Source: Dendrobium chrysotoxum (Eukaryota > Streptophyta > Magnoliopsida > Asparagales > Orchidaceae). From it: a stretch of DNA of 64,000 nucleotides. Positions 12,505 to 24,400 of the stretch are shown here, piece after piece; position 1 is the first letter of the stretch, and every line of letters starts with the position of its first letter. A program made the translations under genes and the position numbers. A model generated the notes under the pieces. It had not been told where the DNA came from and made no database searches. It was given only the letters and a program-made list of their open reading frames with translations. The stretch is from NCBI GenBank assembly GCA_019925795.1, contig CM034312.1, forward strand, positions 28,671,914 through 28,735,913, written 5' to 3'.

Positions 12505-13690
12505 AACTTTCACTTTCAAGACATCATCTTTCAACATGAACACAAACTCTACTTTCCAAAACTCTCAAAAGATACACACTTTACTCTTTCACAACTTACA
12601 CTTTACTTTTCATCATTCTCTACACAATACTCTTCACCAACACACACTTTAATTTCCCATATTTATATTTCTCAAATCTCAAAATTTATACAAAGTCCAC
12701 AATTCTAAATTTCAAACACACCTATACATGTCACTTTATCTTTCAAAGATCAAACACTTTACTTTTACCTTTCTCACACAATACCTTTCCAAACACACAC
12801 ATGTCACTTCCCAAAAAAAAAATCACACACACACTTTTCACAAACACTTCAAGTTTCAATACACTTAGTTCACTCTTCAATACACAAACTTTCCAAAATA
12901 CTTCATCTCTCAAAACATATACTTTTCAAAACATACATTTCATCTTCCAATACATTTCACTTTCACATTTTGCATACATATATTTCACTTCTCCACACCT
13001 TTCAACACACATTTACTTGTCAAAACACTTTACCTTTCCAAAATCATACTTTTCCCCATTCAACGTTCATACATTTACAATTGAATCACAAAGTAGAATC
13101 ATGCTCTCTAACACTTTACCTTTCACCAAATCAAAGTAAGAAACCCTTCTTGATGTAAGTGTAAAGAATGAATTACTAGACTTCAAATTGAACCCAACTT
13201 GCCACTATAAGCTTCCAACTTACTTATTCCAAATCAATACTTATGCCAAATGAAATTTGAGAGAAGAAAGGAAAATTATAGCAACTCTATTTCCTTCCAA
13301 CAACTCAAAAGCTTTCCAATCATGAACCATGGTTCATGCAACCAACAATTTCCTATGTGTATTATACCATTTCGAGCCCTCTTCCTCTTGAATCATGAAT
13401 GTACAAAACCTATTGCATAACCTCACTTTTCAACACATTTCACTTTCCAACTTCATTCACATACACCTTACTTTTCACATTTTACCTTTCAAAATGTATA
13501 CTCCTACACTTCTCATTTTCCAAAACCCGAAAATTTTACTTTTCAAACCACACTCAAACTTTACCTTTCAAAAACACATACCTTTCCACTTTCAAAACAT
13601 TACAAATCTCTTTAACACTCCATACACTTTACTATTCCACATTCACACATTTCACCTTGCTTTTCTTTCAACACTCACAAAGATGCCCTA
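12505..13690. repeat. Guanine-depleted low-complexity block in the LTR
   Basis: About 1.2 kb on the + strand is built from a, c and t, with words such as actttcc, caaaacac, cacttt and very few guanines; the element's sense strand is correspondingly cytosine-poor. The same block is at 33240-34430 in the other LTR. It generates spurious open frames rich in His, Thr, Ser and Phe. No function is known to me. Confidence 0.75.
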
Positions 13691-15164
13691 AGCCATTACT
13701 CACCTTTTCATGTTTCAGGAAACTCTTCTAACAACATAAATACCATTACACTGAATACATAAGACATAAACATTCTTCAACAGATCTCCAAGATTTACAC
13801 CATATGCCATCAAATACCCAAAGGAAAACTTTTAGCTCAAACTTATAAGCTTGTCACAATACCAAACATACAACACTTGCCAACAATACATTCCTTTGAT
13901 AATATGAAGATATTGAAATTTTAATCAAGATAAATGATGCAATCACCAAATAATATGAAAAAGAAGCATTTCTTGCAACCACCACACCACTTCATTTATT
14001 CGTTCATCTCGACCGATATACTTATTATCATTAAGAGAAAGTGAAGTATCATTCTCAACTAGGAGTGAAAGCAAGTCAACTTTTAACACGATTTTGTTTT
14101 AGAAGAAGAGTGTTTATCACATAGCTTGTAATGTTCAAGAGGACAAGAAGGAAGAGTTTCCCATTTGCAAATACACATAATATGAATGAATGAAACACAA
14201 CTTGCAATTATTTCAAATTTGTCTTAAAACCAATCTTGCAGTAACAAAAACTTAACTGAACTATTTGCACACAATTGAGAGATAGAAAGATTTAGTGCGA
14301 ATTTATTTCCTCCAAAAACTCACACTCTACCAAAATTTTTAACTTTTCCCTATCTTAACGATTTGTTTCTTGTCATGAAAATAAAGTAAAACTCCACCAT
14401 TTTTTTTTTCAAAACACTACATGAAAATAGTACGAATTACCCTGTAAAGATTTTTAACATCATGGATTATGATTGCATATGAGAAGAGGGGAAGGATCAT
14501 ATATATATTTTTTTCTTGACTCTTAAGACAAGAGAGATCAAAGCTCTCTGTTTTATCACAAAAACAACCCAACATCCAAATCAGCCATGAAAAATGACAA
14601 GGACAAAAGATTAGAGGATAAACACTTATCTAAACGTTAAGAAATATTTTCCCCCAAACTTATGATATACAAATCATATATTAAGAAATGACAAAATTCA
14701 GTAAACATAACAAATATCCACCAACGTCGGAATTGATAGAACAAAAGAAACCACGATAACCCATATAAATTGCGACACATTTCTATCAAACAAATGGACT
14801 CACAAAGATAAAATCTCATATCCTGATAAAGGATTTTTGTATTTGCTAGTGAATTAGAAAATAGCCTTTCCGAAAGAGAAAAGAAAATGCTTTCAGGCAA
14901 GAGATCTGTTCTACAGGAGATCTATTTCAAGATAATAGCAATGCAAGATCATTCTACCATTTCGAGTTATTTCAAGAACATATGCAAAATCTATACTCCA
15001 TTCTTTAAGAAGCAGGAATACAATTTCAATGCAAGCAATCAACATTATCATTCCCTCTCTAGATAACCATGGTTCTCATCACTTCTCATTGCAATCACTT
15101 TTCTAATCAACAAAGAAGAGGAAGAAGAATATGGGTGGGGATGTAGAAGAGATTACCCAAGATT

Positions 15165-15545
15165 AAGAGGATTGTTGGCGTCGGCTAGGGCAGAGGGACT
15201 TTCGCTGGTTTTTTTTTTTGCGAACTGGGAGCAGATGGCTGGGGGATCAGCCTTGGTGTCGGACTTCCTGGGTCGAAGTGAACGAGAGAGAGGAATCGGG
15301 AGAAGGATCGTGGGGGGAGAAGCCAGGAGGGTTCTTGCGAACGAACCAGAGAGAGGAAGGCGGAGCAGTTCGCAAACTGGAAGGAGCGACCAAGGCCTGG
15401 GGTCGTTTTCGCGAATGAGAGCCTGGGAGGAGTTGTTCGTTTTTTTTTGCGAATTTGAGGGAGGGGAGAGGGTTTCGTGCGAATGAGCCGGGGACCTGGG
15501 GGGTTCGTTCAGTTGTTCGAATGAGTAGGGATAGGGAGATCGTGG
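15165..15545 (-). promoter_or_regulatory. GC-rich, CpG-rich block in the LTR, possible transcription start region
   Basis: This block stands out from its AT-rich surroundings by its many CG dinucleotides, and lies about 0.7-1.1 kb into the LTR in element orientation. On the minus strand it is pyrimidine-rich like a plant 5' UTR, and is followed by a donor-like tcttgggtaatctc near 15150-15165. It could be the promoter/leader of the element or a captured gene start. The copy in the other LTR is at about 35900-36290. No TATA box was assigned with confidence. Confidence 0.35.
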
Positions 15546-16248
15546 GGTGCGGTTTTAACTAAATTTTACTAAAATCAAAACCACCTATACGCCTAAATCA
15601 GCCCTAAACCTCATCTAAGCCTTTTCTAATCAATTGGTCAATTTAATTAGCTTTTAATGATACAAAAAATTAATTTAAGCCTAAAATAAAAGATCAATTT
15701 TGATCAATTCAAATTAATTTAATTAATTGGATTAATGTCAATTGGGATTCAAATAACTCGCAATGAGTCAAGTTAGGCCTCTCAGGTCTATATTTCGCTG
15801 AACTGAATTTGACCGATTTAGTTTATTTCACAAGTGTTTTGATCAATTTATATTCAATTAATATCAAATTTAATGAATTTAGTTTCTTAGTTGAGTTCAA
15901 ATAGCTTGATTTAATGTCTAATTTACTCCAGTTAGCTCGAGATGGGTTATGTAAGATCGATTAAACTATCAAGTTGAAATTGAATTCGAATTGAGCCCAA
16001 TTAAATCTAATGACATTCAATTACACTATCATGTCTGAAATCAAATTAGTTTTGAGTTTAGTTTGGAGTTGAATTAAATTTGGATTGAATTGATTTTGAT
16101 TTAGGTCGAGTTATCAAGTCGAGTCGATGCTACATCAGTGGGTGTCCACCTACGGGAAAACCTGTCGAACGATATCTATACTAGGCTACGAAGACCTAGA
16201 TGCTAGAGTTAATTCCAGGGAAATTGACCCCGAAAAATGAGGTCAACA

Positions 16249-16262
16249 AATGGACCCCCAAT
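16249..16262 (-). other. Polypurine tract of the Tat-like element
   Basis: On the minus strand it reads ATTGGGGGTCCATT and directly abuts the TGTTGACC start of the 3' LTR. It is the primer site for plus-strand synthesis. Its location confirms both the element's orientation and the LTR boundary. Confidence 0.85.
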
Positions 16263-18459
16263 AGGCATGATAAACTTGTCAAAGTTTATCGTGCGTATTG
16301 GCGTTGACCGAAATGATTAAATAGATCCCAAAATGAAATTGAAAGTTTGAGTATACGAATTGAAGGGAATTTGAGCTTTGATAGAAAATGATAATGAAAG
16401 GTTTGTGAAAGATTTGAGTAGAGTAGATTTGAGTAGAGTAATTTAAAGATTAGGATTGATTGATTGATTTGAAGGTTAAGGATGACTTTAACAAATAACA
16501 ACTAATGAGATTAGCATCATTTAATAAAGCCAAATATATGGAAAAAATGAATGTGGTGATTTAAATGTAATTTGATAGAAATGAAGAAATTTTGAAAGTG
16601 ATTTGAATGTTGTTTGATATGAATGGAAAGGTTTGACAATTATTTTGATTTGAATGTGAAAGTTCGAATGTGATTTTAACACTAGGATGGATAAGGACTT
16701 GCCTCAAACTAGTAGATCTAATCCTAAGGAAAGGAAGCACAGGGACTCACACCTATCCTTAAAAGACTAGAGGGTGAATTGTTATAATAGCTAGCCAAGG
16801 TCTGAGGAAAATAGGAAGCTCGGGGACTCACACCTATTTCTAACAGACCAAATTTGTTTCGAGTTTTCAATGATTAACCTAGCTAGAAAGCACGGGGACT
16901 CATAACTAACTAGGGAAAATTAGCCTAAGGAAAGGAAGCACAGGGACTCACACCTATCCTTAAAAGACCAAATTTGTTTCGAGTTTTCAATGATTAACCT
17001 AGCTAGAAAGCACGGGGACTCACAACTAACTAGGGAAAATTAGCCTAAGGAAAGGAAGCACAGGGGCTCACACCTATCCTTAAAAGGCTAGAAGCTGACC
17101 GAGCTATGATGGAGCCAAAGAGGCTTAAATCCAACACTAGTCAGTCACGATCCTATGAGGTAGGACGCTCGGGGACTCACACCTACTCCTAAAAAGGATC
17201 AAATTCTCTTTTAGGTTTTCAATGACTAACCTAGCTAGAAAACACAGGGAGTCACATCTAACTAGGGGAAACTAGTCAAGGAGATAGTCTACTTAAACCC
17301 CTAAGGATTTTGGCAAAAACTATCTAACCAGATTTAATTCTAATCCTAAGGAAAGGAAGCACGGGGACTCATACCCATCCTTAAAAGACTAGAGAACTTC
17401 TTTTAGGTTTTCAATGACTAACCTAGCTAGAAAGCACGGGGACTCACATCTAACCAGGGGGAACTAGTCAAGGAGATAGTCTACCTAAACCCCTAAGGAT
17501 TTTGGCAAAAACTAATTAACCAGATTTAATTCTAATCCTAAGGAAAGGAAGCACGGGGACTCATACCCATCCTTAAAAGACTAGAGAACTTCTTTTAGGT
17601 TTTCAATGACTAACCTAGCTAGAAAGCACGGGGACTCACATCTAACCAGGGGGAACTAGTCAAGGAGATAGTCTACCTAAACCCCTAAGGATTTTGGCAA
17701 AAACTATCTAACCAGATTTAATTCTAATCCTAAGGAAAGGAAGCACGGGGACTCACACCTAACCTTAAAGAATTCAGATGATCATACGGATAGGAAGCAC
17801 GGGGACTCACACCTAACCATAGAGGATTGAATTTAAGATTTAGAATTTAATGAAGAGAAGATGCCGCTGGGGATGCTTATACTTCACTTCAAAATGAAGA
17901 TTAGGATGCCACTAGGGATGCTTACTCCTAATTTCATGGATGTCAATAGGATGCCGTAGGAGGACTCATACCTAAAGACGGATTTAAGATTTAGTCGAGT
18001 TTAGGAATTTTAATGAATGTTTGATTTCTTTCGGGATTTTTGATCTTTTCCCTTCATCACAAATGGCATTAATAATTACTAGGCGTCAAAAGTTTTTGTA
18101 TATGCCACTTTCTAGAAGGGAAGAGAAAACCATTCACAAGAATGAGCTTGAAATTTCTAGATTGAAAATTTTGCTTTCTCCCTCATTATAAATGATCTTT
18201 ATAACTTACAAATCATCCACTGGGGATTATGTTTTTATATTGAATCATCATAAATGAAGAAAGAAAAATAAATAAAAGGACATTTCTATAGTAATACTAT
18301 ATAACATCTCAGTTATTTCAAATTTTGAAATCTTTCAATTTTGATTTTCAAAAATATACAAACTACTTGGACCCAGTGTATGTCATATTCATAAGCTTCG
18401 AGAACAACGTATATGCTGAAAATTTTATAATTTTATTGCAAATCTTCATAATGACGTCA
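16263..18459 (-). other. 3' untranslated region of the Tat-like element
   Basis: This 2.2-kb region lies between the gag-pro-pol stop codon and the polypurine tract. About half of it, 16680-17970, is tandem repeats (listed separately). The part next to the coding region (17975-18459) is AT-rich with nothing recognised. A long, repeat-rich 3' UTR is a known trait of Tat-lineage elements. Confidence 0.8.
16680..17970. repeat. Tandem repeats of 120 bp and 192 bp in the 3' UTR
   Basis: The core word gaagcacggggactcac recurs more than ten times. Higher-order units are visible: a 120-bp unit beginning gagttttcaatga at 16861 and 16981, and a 192-bp unit beginning ttttaggttttcaatgac at 17209, 17401 and 17593. 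Neighbouring 192-bp units are almost identical, which suggests recent unequal exchange or template slippage. A third, weaker motif, aggatgcc...gggatgctta, repeats at 17860-17965. Such 3' UTR arrays in Tat elements are known seeds of plant satellite DNA. Confidence 0.9.
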
Positions 18460-21400
18460 TTACACATAGTATTTCTTAAGATACCGCCCATTGATAGGCA
18501 ACATAGGACGATCACCCTTACAATCCACTAATTGGTAAGATCCCCCTTGGTAGACTTTCTCCACCACAAAAGGACCTTCCCATGTAGGCTCAAATTTACC
18601 ACCAAACCTTCGATGAGTTAGGATAGGTCTACGTAAGACCAACACCAACTCTCCTACTCGAAAGGTTCTAGGACGGACCATTTTATCATGTGCTTGAGCC
18701 ATACGGGATTTATATAACTCGAGATTCTGTTGAGCCTGCAATCGCTTCTCTTCTAAACCTTCGAGTTCTTCTAAACGAAGTCGGGCGTTCTGTTCAGATG
18801 TAATACAATTGTTAATTGCAACCCTTAAAGAGGGAAGTTGTACCTCTAAAGGGAGAACAGCCTCAGCCCCGAAGACTAAAGCAAACGGTGTAGACTGAGT
18901 TGGGGTTCTACATGTGGTTCGATAAGCCCACAGAGCCTCGCCCAACTTTTCGTGCCACTGTCGCTTATTGTCCTCTAAGATTCTCTTTAGAATTCCTACT
19001 AACGTCTTATTGAAGGCCTCTGCCAATCCATTCGCCTGTGGGTAGTAGCTTGTGGAGTACCTCCAATCAATATTATGACGTTTAGGGAAATTATTCATTT
19101 TGGTGCTCTTGAAGGAGGGACCATTATCGGATATAATTTGACGAGGAATGCCAAATCGATATACAATATGGTCTCGAAAGAATTGGAGCACATTATGAGT
19201 TTTGACTTCTCGTAGTGGAACAGCCTCCGCCCATTTTGAGAAGTAGTCTGCTGCTGCTAGAATGAACCGGTGACCTTTAGAAGAGGGAGGATCAATAGGG
19301 CCAATAATGTTCATGCCCCAGCTTTCAAAAGGCCACGAAGCGATCGTTGGATGCAGAACATTAGGAGGTTGGTGCAGGACTACACCATGTACTTGACACT
19401 GGTGGCAACGACGTGCAAGAGACATACAGTCGTCAATCATTGAGGGCCAGTAATAACCCAGTCTCTTGATTTTCATCTTCATTTTGGGGCCAGATTGGTG
19501 GGCACCACACAATCCGGCATGTACCTCGGTCACGATCCTTTGGGCTTCTTGTTTACTAAGACAACGTAGCCACAATTGATCGAAAGACCGGCGGTACAAA
19601 ATGCCATTCATCAGTGTGTAAGAAAGAGCCCTTCTCTTAATTTGATATGCGGCAGATTTCTCTCGAGGGAGTTTGTTTTCTTGCAAATAGTCAATGAAAG
19701 GTTGTCTCCAGTCAACCGTATCATCATCAATGGCAAGAACAATCTCGCCCTCGGAAGGAAACTTTTTATTGATGTATTCCAAGTCTATAGGAGACAAGAT
19801 CTTGCGACCTTGAACTTCTATGGAAATGGACTCTTCTTCTATACATGCTAATTCCTTTGCGAGCTTTGCAAGGGCATCCGCCATAGAATTTCTTCCACGG
19901 GGTATCTTATATAAGGTTACGCTCGGAATTTGCTCAAGAAGTTTCATAGTGTACTGATGGTATGGAAGAAGTTTAGGTTTTAAGACTTTGTAAATACCAG
20001 CAACTTGATTAATGATAAGTTGTGAATCTCCAAAGATCTTGATTTCTCTGATTTCCATTGATATTGCTAATTCTAATCCAATTATCAGAGCTTCATATTT
20101 GGCCTCGTTATTAGTGCAAGGCTCTAATAAATGATAAGAATAACGCAACAATCCTTTTTCAGGGGTTATGAAAACCAACCCGATACCGGCTTTCCCTAGG
20201 ATTACCTCCTGAGATTCCCTGATCTTTTGTGAAGATGCGGCACCATCAAAATATAATTCCCAAGTATTTCCTTCCTGCTCCTCTAAACTCATAATTTGTT
20301 CATCAGGGAGATCATCATTCAGAGGGGACTCAGCAGGGATCGGGTGTGCTGCTAAGAAGTCAGCCACAGCTTGACCTTTGATAGCACATAATGGTATAAA
20401 CGTGATATCAAATTGGAGTAGAAACATTGACCACTTTGCTAAACGCCCTGACAACGTCGGACGAGTCATCAGGTATTGGAGTGGATTAACTCTAGAGATG
20501 AGATTGATTTTATGAGCTAACATGTAATGCCTTAATTTTTGGGCAGCAAAAATCAAAGCTAAACAATGTTTCTCAATAGGAGGATAATTAGCTTCAGTTG
20601 GTAGAAGTCTCCTACTCAAGTAGTAAAGTGCATTCTCTTTTCCTTCCTCATTAGTTTGGGCTAACAAGGCACCAAGAGAACTGTCTAGGGCTGCGGTGTA
20701 AAGTATTAAGGGTTTTCCAGGGATAGGAGCTGCTAGAACTGGTGGCGTTAACAAATACTGCTTTATGCTTTCAAATGCATTTTGGCACTTTTCATCCCAA
20801 TGAAATCGGGCATCTTTCTTACACAAAGCAGCGAATGGTTGACACCTACCAGACAAGTTGGAAATGAATCTTCGTAGGTATGCCAACCTACCTTGAAGAG
20901 ATCTTAACTGGGTAAGACTTTTAGGAGATGGAATATCTAGGATGGCTTTTATTTTGGATGGATCAATTTCTATGCCTCGGTGTCTCACTACGAATCCTAA
21001 AAATTTCCCTGAAGTAACTCCAAAAGCACATTTTAAGGGATTCATCTTTAGATCGTAGCGACGCAACCTTTCAAAAATGATTCTCAGATCATGAAGGTGG
21101 TCTTCCCTTTGACGATTTTTGACTACCAAATCATCGATATAACATTCCACCTGTTGGTGTATTAGATCATCGAAGATTCGGGTCATAGCCCGCTGGTAGG
21201 TTGCACCAGCGTTCTTAAGTCCAAAGGGCATGACTTTGTAACAGAAGACCCCTATAGGTGTTCTGAAGGCAGTGAATTTTTCATCTTCAGGAGCCATCTT
21301 GATTTGATTATATCCAGATGAACCATCCATAAAAGAGAAAATTGCATGCTCAGAGGCGATGTCTACCATGAGTTCCGGTATAGGCAACGGGAACTCATCT

Positions 21401-24400
21401 TTTGGATAAGCCTTATTCAGGTCCCTATAATCGATGCATACGCGAATTTGACCATTTTTTTTCTTTACTGGGACGATGCTAGCCAACCAAGAGGGATATT
21501 TTTCCTCTCGAATAAAGCCTGCATCGATCAATTTTTTAACTTCAGTCACCACTTGTTGTTCAATTTCTAAGCGCATGCGTCGTGGGGCTTGCTTGATAGG
21601 GATCATGTCAGGTTGAATTTCAAGTTTATGGACTGCTATTTCTGGAGATAATCCAGGCATCTCATTATAGCTCCAAGCGAAGCAATCCTTAAACTCTGAA
21701 AGCAACTTGACTAAGTTAGTTGACTCATCCTCGTTCAATAAGGCACTTATGAACGTCGGACGTGGATTTTCTACATTACCAAGGTTAATTTCTTTCAGTT
21801 CATCAACAGTTGATTGGATCTCCTCCTCAAGTTCGGGAGGTGCCTCCTTAACTTGAAAGTCATCCGAATCATCTGAAGTTTCTAGACAAAATTCATTTAG
21901 AATCTCAATGTCCTTCATAAAGAGACGATCAGATCCTAGATTGTTAGTTATCACCAAGCAGTAATCATCATCATCAAATGGACAAACAGTACTAAAACCC
22001 AATCCTGCCCTTGAATTTGGTTTATAATATTCAGTATTCCAAAGATTTTCAAAGGACTGAGCTTGACGTTTAGTCCAAGTAGATGGGGTTAGACCTTGCT
22101 TAATTAAATTTTTAACACCATAAGGATACCAATCAAAAGGGAGTTCCACTATTTCATTCATCAAAGGATCATCAATGTGTACATCAGTTTCAACATTCTT
22201 GCTAGAAGAAGGAATAAACTTAGCAGTTTTACAATCATCGCTCAAGGCAGATGAAACCTTAACTGCCAACCCGGCTATACTATGTTGAGATAGTGGGGTT
22301 AGAGCTAAAGTCTTCACATATCCTTTAAGCTTTTCATAGGTAGACAAATCTGAATCATCCTCTATTTTTGCCTTAATTTTATCATCGTCACTGTCGTGTT
22401 CCAAAGAGATCTCAAATTTCGGCCTCTTGTTATTATTTTCAGCCTTAGATACACATGATTCATCCTCTGAGTCAGATTCTAAATCAATATGCATTGTAGG
22501 AGTTTGCTTTTGTATGATTTCATACGTTGCACTTTCATAATTTTGCCATCCTCTGCCTCTACCTCGCCCCCATTGGGTAATCCTACCACCTCTTTGTGAG
22601 GGAGGAGCAGGATGCCAACGGATGCTATCTTCGAGGCAGGGATATTCTTCATCTCTTTTTTCTTCTTTTTCTTTTTCTTTTTCATTTTTCTTTTCAAGTG
22701 CAATTTCACTTTTGGCCAATTTGAGATCCTTAGGAACAGTTTGCTTTTTAGGCAAATAATAGGCGGCATCTTCATAAATTCCTACTTCATGAATTGAGAA
22801 TGGTTGCAAATCTCCCTTAATACAGTGCTCAACACCATCTCTGATGTATTTAATGCACTGATGTAGGGAGGAAGGAACCATCCTATATTCATGAAGCCAC
22901 GGTCTACCTAGAAGAGCATTAAAAGATGTTGGAGAGTCTATAATATGAAACTTTGCTTCAGTTTTAAATTCTTCAATCTCCAACAACAGAGTAACTGAAC
23001 CCAAAGCCCTCTCGCCATTTTCGTTAAACCCTCGTAAGATCATTTTGTCTGAACTGAGCTTACGAACGTCTATCCTCAAATAAGCGAGAGTTCTAAGAGT
23101 CATAATATTAACTGATGCACCAGGATCAACCAGGATACGTGACAATCTGAAGTTATCTATGTTTACTGTTATGTATAGTGGACGGTTGTGATCAGCCGTC
23201 CCTAAACATAGATCTTCATCAGAAAAAGAAATTTCAGGAACTCCTTTGGAACAAAGAGCTTCATCAGGCTGTACAGCTGCTAACTGGGCCATGCAAATAT
23301 CTGGATCTAGCAGAGCTTTGATTAACGCTTCCCTCATTTCTTTGGAAAGGATCAGAGCATCATAAATGCTCAGTTTGGCAGGCAGCTTCCTGAGGTGAGC
23401 TAGGACATTGTAATCGACCTTGGGTATTTCACTCTCAACTGGACCCTGAAGGGGAACAGGCTGAGGTGGAAGAGAAGATTCTGGTTCGTCAACAACTTGC
23501 TTCCCTTTATCTCCAGAAGAAGCTTGAGGTGGTAGCACTTTGCCGCTACGAAGTTTGATTTGCACTATCTCTTCAGAAGAAGCGACATGTGGATTATCTA
23601 CTTTGACCTCAGCTAACTCTGATTGTACTTCTGTTAAATTCTCGGAATCCGACATCTCTGCTTCAATACAGATAGGCGTACCCTGCAAATCAAGAGCAGG
23701 GGCATCACTATCTGAATAATAGCCAAGAGAATGTTTTAATTCTTTCAAATTAAATTGATTGTTAAGAGAATCATTTTCAGGTAAGTTTTTCAAGTCATCC
23801 GTAACATCACTATCAGAAATAGACAAGATATACACAGAATCCTTTTTCATTGATTTGACATCATCACATGGAACAAAATAAAAGTCATCTAAGATAAGAG
23901 GATTGAGGATAACAGTCTCCCCATCCGCAGAAAACACAACTCTACTGGATACATCACAATCAACACTACTAAAAGCAACAAAACAATCTCTGGTATCCTC
24001 CTTCTCCTGAACTGTAGGACCCTGGCTGACTTGGGCTCCCTTAAGCTCTGAAGGTGGAGTCATCTCTACATCACCTTTCGGAACTATCAGATCAACCTGG
24101 AGAGGCTTCTGAGCTCCCAAAGACTCCTGAAGAGAAGAAAAATAGAGTTTGTTCAGAAATTTCTTTGAGGAACGGGATAAAGCTATATCCCAAGTTGAGT
24201 CAGAATTTAAAGAAGAAGCAGGAACAATAGGCTCACCAGTCACACACTTAGCTGATCCCTGCCCCGGATCCACTAAGTATTCTTTGGGAATCACTACAGC
24301 TCCTGATCTGATGTTCCTATCAAGCCACTCTTTAAAGGTGAAACAATCTTCAAGCTGATGGCCCAACATTTGGTGATAAGGGCAATAATTTTGTTGATCA

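Larger units (their letters stand above)
9444..16248 (-). repeat. 3' LTR of the Tat-like element (6805 bp, internally deleted)
   Basis: It is nearly identical to 29281-36987 except that bases matching 32121-33027 are missing and replaced by about 6 bp (atacac) near 12285-12290. The older LTR at 39767-45421 has sequence related to the missing part, so this copy lost it rather than the other gaining it. The open frames inside (for example 12801-13139, 14637-14900, 15172-15486) recur in the other LTR and match no known protein; I treat them as chance. Confidence 0.93.

Noticed and set aside
12281..14900. Open frames in the LTR (also at 32976-35637) as host genes
   Set aside because: They lie in low-complexity or AT-rich LTR sequence, occur in both LTRs, overlap each other in different frames and have no family motif.
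15172..15486. Arg/Gly-rich open frame as a protein
   Set aside because: It is a by-product of the GC-rich LTR block, is antisense to the element, and is shortened in the other LTR copy (35973-36197).
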